Shown in pieces: positions 1 through 4,799 of a stretch of DNA of 7,028 bases. The notes under the pieces were generated by a model. That model saw nothing but the letters and a program-made list of their open reading frames with translations. It made no database searches and was not told the origin of the DNA. Every line of letters begins with the position of its first letter. Position 1 is the stretch's first letter. Where the stretch lies: assembly GCA_009927195.1 (NCBI GenBank), contig RFNL01000416.1:1-7028 (forward strand), read 5' to 3'. This DNA comes from Betaproteobacteria bacterium. GTDB lineage: Bacteria > Pseudomonadota > Gammaproteobacteria > Burkholderiales > Burkholderiaceae_C. A program made the position numbers and the translations under genes.

Positions 1-145
1 CGGTGGCATTGGAGTGACCGACGAGTACATCGTCAGCCACTGCTTCAAGCGCTTGACGCAAATTGAACTCAGCTTGGGAGACAGCCTCCACCACCTTGGC
101 CAGGTGTCGGCGCAGATGCAAGAGACGGCTGGTGTGTTCGCCTGA
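1..145 (+). CDS. Acyl-CoA dehydrogenase, C-terminal fragment (pimeloyl-CoA dehydrogenase small-subunit-like)
   Basis: Only the last 47 codons of this gene are in the window, read from base 2 and ending in TGA at 143-145; the start lies upstream. The visible peptide begins GGIGVTDEYIVSH, continues FKRLTQIELSLGD and ends MQETAGVFA. The GGIG-T-E segment followed by a KRLT-IE-GD helix is the typical end of flavin-dependent acyl-CoA dehydrogenases, where it helps form the FAD site at the subunit interface. The closing LG-VS-MQ-TAGVFA resembles, from memory, proteins annotated as pimeloyl-CoA dehydrogenase small subunit. The enzyme would oxidise an acyl-CoA to the 2-enoyl-CoA and pass electrons to ETF. 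The catalytic region is outside the window, so substrate cannot be judged. It ends 11 bases before the stop of the oppositely oriented DUF1653 gene. Family assignment is firm; subfamily is tentative. Confidence 0.85.
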   Translation, partial: GGIGVTDEYIVSHCFKRLTQIELSLGDSLHHLGQVSAQMQETAGVFA

Positions 146-156
146 ACCTTGGGTGA

Positions 157-396
157 TCAGGGTAAGGTGGGCCTGAAGCGCGGTTGCTTCACCCCATCGA
201 TCACCACGTCTTCGGTGAACATGGCGTAGGGTCGCACCCACAGCCCTCGCTCGCCATATTCAGCGCGGTACAACACCAAAGGCTCCAGACTTTCACTGTG
301 CCTGACGACGCCCAGCACCTCATAGCGCAGGCCTTTGTAGTGCAGGTAGGGCCCCAGGGGCAGGGAGGGCAGTTGAGGCAGGTCGGTATGTGACAT
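157..396 (-). CDS. DUF1653 domain-containing small protein
   Basis: This 79-residue protein consists almost entirely of a DUF1653 domain. The diagnostic pattern is visible: GPYLHYKGLRYEVLG near residues 15-29, then VRHSES-E--VLYRAEY (about 31-47), and LWVRPYAMFTEDV (about 52-64). The family's biochemical role is not established, and I do not assign one; it is a short, soluble, probably beta-rich domain with no signal peptide or membrane segment. The ATG at 394-396 gives the length usual for the family. An in-frame ATG at 406-408 would add four residues (MLGS), and neither start has a clear ribosome binding site. The frame stays open upstream to 564, but that part lies inside the methylase gene and looks unlike protein, so it is not used. 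It converges on the acyl-CoA dehydrogenase and diverges from the methylase, so it is probably transcribed alone. Confidence 0.87.
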   Translation of the reverse strand: MSHTDLPQLPSLPLGPYLHYKGLRYEVLGVVRHSESLEPLVLYRAEYGERGLWVRPYAMFTEDVVIDGVKQPRFRPTLP

Positions 397-466
397 GCTG
401 CCAAGCATAAGGCCTGATGCTGCCCGCACAAGCGGCTTTGTAGGCAGGCTGGATTGATAATGCACC

Positions 467-1780
467 ATGCACCCCAAAGCCTTGATGGATGCCTGCACCG
501 AATTGGTACGCCAGGTATTGAAATTTGACCATGCCGCAGACGCGGTGGTGTCCCAATTCTTCAAACAACACCGGAACTCCTTGGGCCTGGGGCCGCGCGA
601 GCGCTTTGTCTTGTCGGGAGCGGTTTACAACGTATTGCGCCACAAGTTGCTGTTTGACCATTTGTCGCCATCTGGCAGTGGTCCCAAAGAGCGGCGCATG
701 GCCATTTTGGGGTGGGCCCATCACCTGGATCAGCCCGACCACACAAACGGAGCAAGCCCAGGGTCCAAGGAGTTTTTGCGCAGCGCCCTCAGCGAGCCTG
801 AAAAAAGGTGGCTGGAACAGTGTGCGGCCATTGACCGAAGTGCTTTGCTCGAACGCCATCGCCACAATCTGCCCGAATGGTTGGTCACTTCGCTCAAGGC
901 CCAGTTGAGTGAACGATTTTGGGACTACGTGACCGCATTGAACCGTCCCCAAAGCCTGGATTTGCGGGTCAATGCTTTTTTATATAAACGGTCTGAGGCC
1001 CAGGCCATGCTGGCCAAGGAGCGCATTGCCAGCGAACCCACTGCGTTTTCGCCCTGGGGCTTGCGTTTGCCGGCCAAAACCAATGTGACCGACAGTGAAG
1101 CCTTTGCAAAAGGCGCGGTCGAGGTGCAGGACGAAGGATCTCAGTTGCTGGCCTTGTTGGTGGATGCCAAACGAGGCGAGATGGTGGTTGATTTTTGTGC
1201 CGGTGCAGGCGGCAAGACTTTGGCCCTGGGTGCTGGCATGCGCAACACCGGGCGTTTGTATGCGATGGACACATCGGCCCACCGTTTGGACGGCCTCAAG
1301 CCCCGTTTGGCGCGCAGCGGCTTGTCCAATGTGCACCCGGTGGCCATCGCCCATGAACGCGATGAGCGCATCAAGCGATTGAGTGGCAAGGTCGATCGGG
1401 TGTTGGTCGATGCGCCATGCACTGGCCTGGGCACTTTGCGCCGCAGCCCGGATTTGAAATGGCGGCAAAACCCAGAGCAGGTGCAACAAGCTGCGTTGCT
1501 GCAAAACGCCATATTGGACAGTGCTGCGCGTCTGCTCAAAACCGGTGGTCGTTTGGTTTACGCCACTTGCAGCACCATGGTGGAAGAAAACGAGGCGGTG
1601 GCCGAGGCATTTGGTCAGCGCCACCCCCAATGGGTGCCGATGTCAGTGCAAGCGGTTTTGACCGATCTCAAGGTGGATAAGGCATCGCAACTTTGCGCGC
1701 ACAACGGCTTGTACCTGCGCATGTGGCCCCATTTGCAGGGCACGGATGGGTTTTTTGCCGCAGTGTGGCATGCCCCTTAG
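467..1780 (+). CDS. RsmB/NOP-family SAM-dependent RNA cytosine-C5 methyltransferase
   Basis: This 437-residue protein is predicted to transfer a methyl group from SAM to carbon 5 of a cytosine in rRNA or tRNA. Residues 1-135 form a helical N-terminal region with LGPRERFVLSGAVYNVLR (41-58), resembling the NusB-like domain of RsmB. The catalytic domain follows: VQDEGSQLLA (220-229), the SAM-binding loop VDFCAGAGGKT (241-251), motif IV DAPCTGLG (315-322) with Cys318, motif VI ATCS (366-369) with Cys368, and a C-terminal GTDGFFAA (425-432). In this family the motif VI cysteine is the nucleophile and the motif IV cysteine helps release the product; both are present. Length matches RsmB (16S m5C967), but Burkholderiales usually carry more than one such protein, so I leave the symbol blank. 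The start matches the family (MHP-ALMDA), though no good ribosome binding site precedes it. The desaturase follows after 42 bases, probably co-transcribed. Confidence 0.92.
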   Translation: MHPKALMDACTELVRQVLKFDHAADAVVSQFFKQHRNSLGLGPRERFVLSGAVYNVLRHKLLFDHLSPSGSGPKERRMAILGWAHHLDQPDHTNGASPGSKEFLRSALSEPEKRWLEQCAAIDRSALLERHRHNLPEWLVTSLKAQLSERFWDYVTALNRPQSLDLRVNAFLYKRSEAQAMLAKERIASEPTAFSPWGLRLPAKTNVTDSEAFAKGAVEVQDEGSQLLALLVDAKRGEMVVDFCAGAGGKTLALGAGMRNTGRLYAMDTSAHRLDGLKPRLARSGLSNVHPVAIAHERDERIKRLSGKVDRVLVDAPCTGLGTLRRSPDLKWRQNPEQVQQAALLQNAILDSAARLLKTGGRLVYATCSTMVEENEAVAEAFGQRHPQWVPMSVQAVLTDLKVDKASQLCAHNGLYLRMWPHLQGTDGFFAAVWHAP

Positions 1781-1810
1781 AATCAATTGGCATTTCTCTG
1801 TATATGTTTG

Positions 1811-1816
1811 AAAGGA
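1811..1816 (+). promoter_or_regulatory. Ribosome binding site fixing the desaturase start
   Basis: AAAGGA lies six bases before the ATG at 1823. It selects this start over the in-frame ATG at 1787, which would add 12 residues and has no such site. Confidence 0.75.
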
Positions 1817-1822
1817 CTTGCA

Positions 1823-3034
1823 ATGTGGATCACTGACTCTCCCATCATCAATGCCATGCTCGAATGGCTTGCCTATGGTGTGTGGGATTTGTCGCCCTGG
1901 CAGTTGCTGTGGGTGACTTTGGGTTTGACCCACATCACGATCGCCTCGGTGACAATTTATTTGCACCGCCACCAAGCACACCGGTCATTGGATTTACACC
2001 CCTTGCCCGCACATTTTTTCCGTTTTTGGTTGTGGCTCACCACGGGCATGCGAACCAAGGCCTGGGCAGCCATTCACCGCAAACACCATGCCAAGTGCGA
2101 AACCCCGGAGGACCCCCACAGTCCGCAAATCCGTGGCATTCGAACTGTTTTTTGGCAAGGGGCTGAGCTATATCGGGTCGAAGTTCGCAACACCGAGACC
2201 TTGGCCAAATATGGCCACGGCACCCCCAATGATTGGTTGGAAAACCACATTTACTCACCCTTGCCCTGGCATGGCCTGGGTCTGATGTTGATCATCGATC
2301 TGGCTTTTTTTGGGGTTTCGGGTTTGGCCATTTGGGCCATCCAAATGATGTGGATACCCGTCACCGCAGCGGGCATCATCAACGGAATTGGCCATTACTG
2401 GGGCTATCGCAATTTTGAGGCGCCCGACGCCAGCACCAATATTTCCCCTTGGGGCATCCTGATCGGGGGGGAGGAATTGCACAACAACCACCATACCTAT
2501 CCCACCTCAGCCAAGTTGTCGGTCAAAGCCTATGAGTTTGACATTGGTTGGTGTTACATCCGTGTGCTGGAAACCTTGGGTCTGGCCCATGTCAAGAAAA
2601 CCCCCCCCAAGCTGCAATTCGGTGATATCCAACCGGTGCCGGATGAAAAAACACTGGAGGCTTTGATCGTCAATCGCTACGAACTGATGGCCAGTTATGC
2701 GCGCCAACTCCAGCGCGCTGTGGTGCAAGAGATTGCCCGTTTGCCCCAACGACCCGCAGATTCGGTGTTGTCGGTGGCGCGCCACTGGATGCACCGCGAC
2801 GCCGACAAAGTGCCCAGTTGGGCCAGCCAAAGCTTGGCACAGGCACGTGCTGTCTTGCCCGATGCCGATACCATGGTGCGCATGCGCGAAGAGCTCAGTG
2901 AGTTGTGGTTGTCCACCAACCGCTCACGCCATCAGCTCGCCAGCGATTTACAGGCTTGGTGCCGCAAAGCGGAATGCAGCGGCGTTGAGGCCTTGCAGGA
3001 ATTTTCCCTGCGCTTGCGCATGGCGCGCACCTAG
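1823..3034 (+). CDS. Membrane fatty-acid / acyl-CoA desaturase (delta-9 type, three histidine boxes)
   Basis: This 403-residue integral membrane di-iron enzyme should insert a cis double bond into acyl-CoA or phospholipid acyl chains, adjusting membrane fluidity. All three histidine boxes of the class are intact: HRHQAH (48-53), HRKHH (85-89) and HNNHH (220-224). A further histidine in GHYWGYRNF (191) sits where these desaturases usually have an extra iron ligand. Hydrophobic stretches near residues 23-47, 56-76 and 151-190 fit the usual membrane hairpins, with the histidine boxes on the cytoplasmic side. The start (MWITDSP) is set by AAAGGA six bases upstream. After the core, residues from about 265 to 403 form a charged, helix-rich tail without histidine boxes. 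Pseudomonas-type desaturases of about 394 residues also have a tail, so this is probably a family trait. The gene carries T7, G7 and C8 runs, with the frame intact. The exact substrate and double-bond position are not visible. Confidence 0.93.
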   Translation: MWITDSPIINAMLEWLAYGVWDLSPWQLLWVTLGLTHITIASVTIYLHRHQAHRSLDLHPLPAHFFRFWLWLTTGMRTKAWAAIHRKHHAKCETPEDPHSPQIRGIRTVFWQGAELYRVEVRNTETLAKYGHGTPNDWLENHIYSPLPWHGLGLMLIIDLAFFGVSGLAIWAIQMMWIPVTAAGIINGIGHYWGYRNFEAPDASTNISPWGILIGGEELHNNHHTYPTSAKLSVKAYEFDIGWCYIRVLETLGLAHVKKTPPKLQFGDIQPVPDEKTLEALIVNRYELMASYARQLQRAVVQEIARLPQRPADSVLSVARHWMHRDADKVPSWASQSLAQARAVLPDADTMVRMREELSELWLSTNRSRHQLASDLQAWCRKAECSGVEALQEFSLRLRMART

Positions 3035-3049
3035 GGGCCAGCAGAGGAT

Positions 3050-3220
3050 TTACTTCAGCTTGGTCTCTTTGTACTCGACATGCTTGCGAGCTTTGGGATC
3101 GAACTTCATGATCGCCATCTTTTCGGGCATGGTTTTCTTGTTTTTGCTGGTGGTGTAGAAGTGTCCCGTGCCCGCCGTTGATTCAAGTTTGATTTTTTCG
3201 CGTCCGCCTTTGGAAGCCAT
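3050..3220 (-). CDS. rpmG: 50S ribosomal protein L33 (cysteine-free form)
   Basis: This 56-residue basic protein reads MASKGGREKIKLESTAGTGH at its start and ends EYKETKLK, a direct match to bacterial L33. It belongs to the large ribosomal subunit near the E site. There are no cysteines, so it is the zinc-independent (C-) type rather than the zinc-ribbon type. The start is supported by AAAGGA on the reverse strand at 3228-3233, seven bases before the ATG. It lies 73 bases downstream of rpmB on the same strand, the classical rpmB-rpmG order, and is probably co-transcribed with it. Its stop is 15 bases from the stop of the convergent desaturase. Confidence 0.98.
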   Translation of the reverse strand: MASKGGREKIKLESTAGTGHFYTTSKNKKTMPEKMAIMKFDPKARKHVEYKETKLK

Positions 3221-3235
3221 GGTGAAATCCTTTCA

Positions 3236-3273
3236 GTCTGTGGTAGCAGCGCCTGGCGGCAGAGGCACCAGAC
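3236..3273. other. Imperfect stem-loop in the rpmB-rpmG spacer
   Basis: GTCTG at 3236-3240 can pair with CAGAC at 3269-3273, and a smaller inner pairing GCCT/AGGC lies at 3251-3254 and 3263-3266. On the reverse strand it would sit between the rpmB stop and the rpmG ribosome binding site, with no T-tract after it, so it would not be a terminator in that direction. On the forward strand it is followed by GTTTTG, a poor terminator tail. It could be a processing or stability element between the two cistrons, or chance. Confidence 0.25.
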
Positions 3274-3293
3274 GTTTTGAAAAAATAAGGTGA

Positions 3294-3527
3294 TCAGGCT
3301 TGGCCGTGCGCACGCAAATCAGCGAGGACCGCATCGATGCCTTTTTTGTCGATCAAACGCAAAGCTGCCCCAGAGACGCGAAGACGCACCCAACGGTTCT
3401 CGCTTTCGACCCAGAATCGACGGTATTGCAGGTTGGGCAAAAAACGGCGTTTGGTTTTGTTGTTGGCGTGAGAAACATTGTTTCCCACCATGGGGGCTTT
3501 GCCCGTGACTTCACATACGCGTGACAT
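3294..3527 (-). CDS. rpmB: 50S ribosomal protein L28
   Basis: This 77-residue protein starts MSRVCEVTGKAPMVGNNVSH, the L28 signature, followed by NNKTKRRFLPNLQ and a WVRLRVS core. It is a small, basic component of the large ribosomal subunit. Only one cysteine (Cys5) is present, so it is the form without the zinc-binding cysteine pairs, matching the cysteine-free L33 beside it. The start has GGAG on the reverse strand at 3535-3538, seven bases upstream. rpmG follows after 73 bases on the same strand. Upstream lies a 206-base gap to trxB holding a candidate promoter and several possible stem-loops, so rpmB-rpmG is likely transcribed from its own promoter. Confidence 0.98.
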   Translation of the reverse strand: MSRVCEVTGKAPMVGNNVSHANNKTKRRFLPNLQYRRFWVESENRWVRLRVSGAALRLIDKKGIDAVLADLRAHGQA

Positions 3528-3545
3528 ACGCTTACTCCGTTGAAA

Positions 3546-3564
3546 CAGCCGTCAGCTGACGCTG
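3546..3564 (-). promoter_or_regulatory. Stem-loop just upstream of the rpmB ribosome binding site
   Basis: A perfect 12-base palindrome, CGTCAGCTGACG (3550-3561), is extended by CAG/CTG across a one-base bulge. This gives a seven-pair stem with an AGCU loop in the rpmB transcript. It ends seven bases before the GGAG ribosome binding site. It could affect rpmB translation or be a protein-binding palindrome; function is inferred from position only. Confidence 0.35.
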
Positions 3565-3627
3565 AGGACCTGACCTCGCCTGTAGGGGGGCGGTATCCCC
3601 ATCGCACCTGAATGCGGAAAACCTGAC

Positions 3628-3633
3628 ATTGTA
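3628..3633 (-). promoter_or_regulatory. Candidate -10 element for rpmB-rpmG
   Basis: TACAAT on the reverse strand is a good sigma-70 -10 match. It would start transcription near 3621, leaving a leader of about 94 bases before rpmB. No convincing TTGACA-like hexamer lies 16-18 bases upstream, so support is partial. Confidence 0.35.
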
Positions 3634-3720
3634 GCCGTAAAAGACCTTCGCCCCGCTTTATCCCCACGATGCAGCGACAAAGGCCTTCGAGGTCAAGGCA
3701 AGCCGCCAACTGTCATGGTC

Positions 3721-3738
3721 AGGCTTAATAGGCTTAAT
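3721..3738. repeat. 9-bp tandem duplication across the trxB stop codon
   Basis: AGGCTTAAT occurs twice back to back (3721-3729 and 3730-3738). On the trxB strand the repeat unit is three codons long and in frame, so the reading is CAT TAA GCC TAT TAA GCC TGA. The gene thus has its stop, a second TAA two codons later and a TGA two codons after that. Confidence 0.9.
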
Positions 3739-4681
3739 GGCTTTGTTCCAAGAAGCGTTGCGCGTCCAAAGCCGCCATGCAACCGGTGCCGGCGCTGGTG
3801 ATGGCTTGGCGATACACGTGGTCTTGCACATCGCCGGCGGCGAACACACCGGGCACGCTGGTCATGGTGGCCATGCCTTGCAAGCCGCTTAGGGTAACGA
3901 TGTAGCCATCCTTCATTTCGAGTTGGCCTTTGAAAATATCGGTATTGGGTTGGTGACCAATGGCAATGAAGCAGCCTTGCAAGCTCAGCTCCCGCGTGCT
4001 TTGGTCGATGGTGCTCTTGAGGCGCACCCCAGTGACACCACTGGCGTCGCCCAGCACCTCGTCCATCACGCTGTGCAGTTGCAACACAATCTTGCCGCTA
4101 CTGACTTTTTCCATAAGTTTGTCAATCATGATGGCCTCGGCTTTGAATTTGTCGCGGCGGTGCACCATGTGGACCTGGCTGGCAATATTGGACAGGTACA
4201 AAGCCTCCTCCACCGCTGTGTTGCCCCCGCCAACCACGCAAACCGCTTGGTCGCGGTAGAAAAACCCATCGCAGGTGGCACAACCCGACACACCACGGCC
4301 CATGAAGGCTTGCTCCGAGGGTAAGCCCAGGTATTTGGCCGATGCGCCGGTGGCAATGATCAAACTGTCACAGGTGTAAACACCGCTGTCACCGTGCAGG
4401 CGAAAAGGGCGTTGGGCCAATTCAACCGTGTGGATGTGGTCAAAGACGATTTCGGTGTTGAAGCGTTGGGCATGTTCCAAAAAGCGCTGCATCAGATCGG
4501 GCCCCTGCACCCCATGCACATCGGCAGGCCAGTTGTCGACATCGGTGGTGGTCATCAGTTGGCCGCCCTGGGCAATGCCCGTGATCAGCAAAGGTTTGAG
4601 GTTGGCGCGGGCCGCGTACACGGCGGCGGTGTAGCCGGCCGGTCCTGAACCGAGAATGAGAACTTGAGCGTGGGTGGTCAT
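3734..4681 (-). CDS. trxB: Thioredoxin reductase (NADPH), low-molecular-weight bacterial type
   Basis: This 315-residue cytoplasmic flavoenzyme reduces oxidised thioredoxin with electrons from NADPH, through FAD and a redox-active disulfide. Visible elements in order are the FAD-binding GSGPAG (11-16), the GGQLMTT segment (39-45), ATGASAKYLGLP (110-121), the active-site CATC (Cys134, Cys137), the NADPH-binding GGGNTA (151-156), the 2'-phosphate-contacting HRRDKFK (174-180) and the second FAD motif AAGDVQD (281-287). The length is normal for the family and all key residues are present. The third basic position of HRRxxxR is Lys rather than Arg, a mild change. AAGG five bases before the ATG is a modest ribosome binding site. 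It diverges from ftsK, an arrangement common in Burkholderiales. Its 3' end carries an in-frame 9-bp duplication giving extra stop codons. Confidence 0.98.
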   Translation of the reverse strand: MTTHAQVLILGSGPAGYTAAVYAARANLKPLLITGIAQGGQLMTTTDVDNWPADVHGVQGPDLMQRFLEHAQRFNTEIVFDHIHTVELAQRPFRLHGDSGVYTCDSLIIATGASAKYLGLPSEQAFMGRGVSGCATCDGFFYRDQAVCVVGGGNTAVEEALYLSNIASQVHMVHRRDKFKAEAIMIDKLMEKVSSGKIVLQLHSVMDEVLGDASGVTGVRLKSTIDQSTRELSLQGCFIAIGHQPNTDIFKGQLEMKDGYIVTLSGLQGMATMTSVPGVFAAGDVQDHVYRQAITSAGTGCMAALDAQRFLEQSH

Positions 4682-4722
4682 GGTGGCCTTGTGTCAGTGC
4701 ATGGGGTCGTTGTACAAATTCC

Positions 4723-4728
4723 ATTGTA
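4723..4728 (-). promoter_or_regulatory. Candidate -10 element for trxB
   Basis: TACAAT on the reverse strand lies about 41 bases before the trxB start, in the trxB-ftsK intergenic region. The predicted start of transcription falls near 4716, inside the palindrome TTGTACAA (4710-4717). No clear -35 hexamer is seen at the expected spacing. Confidence 0.35.
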
Positions 4729-4799
4729 AGAAGGGTGGGTTTTCCAATATTTTGGGGGTGATAGTGGGCTTGCCCTGGGGTAAGCTTGAGGCTAACGCC

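Noticed and set aside
358..365. GGGCAGGG, a match to the E. coli FtsK orienting (KOPS) pattern GGGNAGGG
   Set aside because: About one match is expected by chance in 7 kb on two strands, and only this one was noticed, so it carries no weight.
397..564. Upstream extension of the DUF1653 reading frame to an ATG at 564
   Set aside because: It would overlap the methylase by about 100 bases, adds 56 residues absent from the family's usual length, and the added part does not resemble the domain.
320..952. Long reverse open frame of 210 codons
   Set aside because: It lies opposite the methylase and DUF1653 genes, both of which have clear family motifs; the translation resembles nothing I recognise.
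980..1630. Reverse open frame of 216 codons inside the methylase
   Set aside because: It is antisense to the catalytic core; composition fits a shadow of a GC-rich gene.
2697..3158. Forward open frame of 153 codons overlapping the desaturase end and rpmG
   Set aside because: It is out of frame with the desaturase and runs antisense through rpmG; both of those genes are firmly identified.
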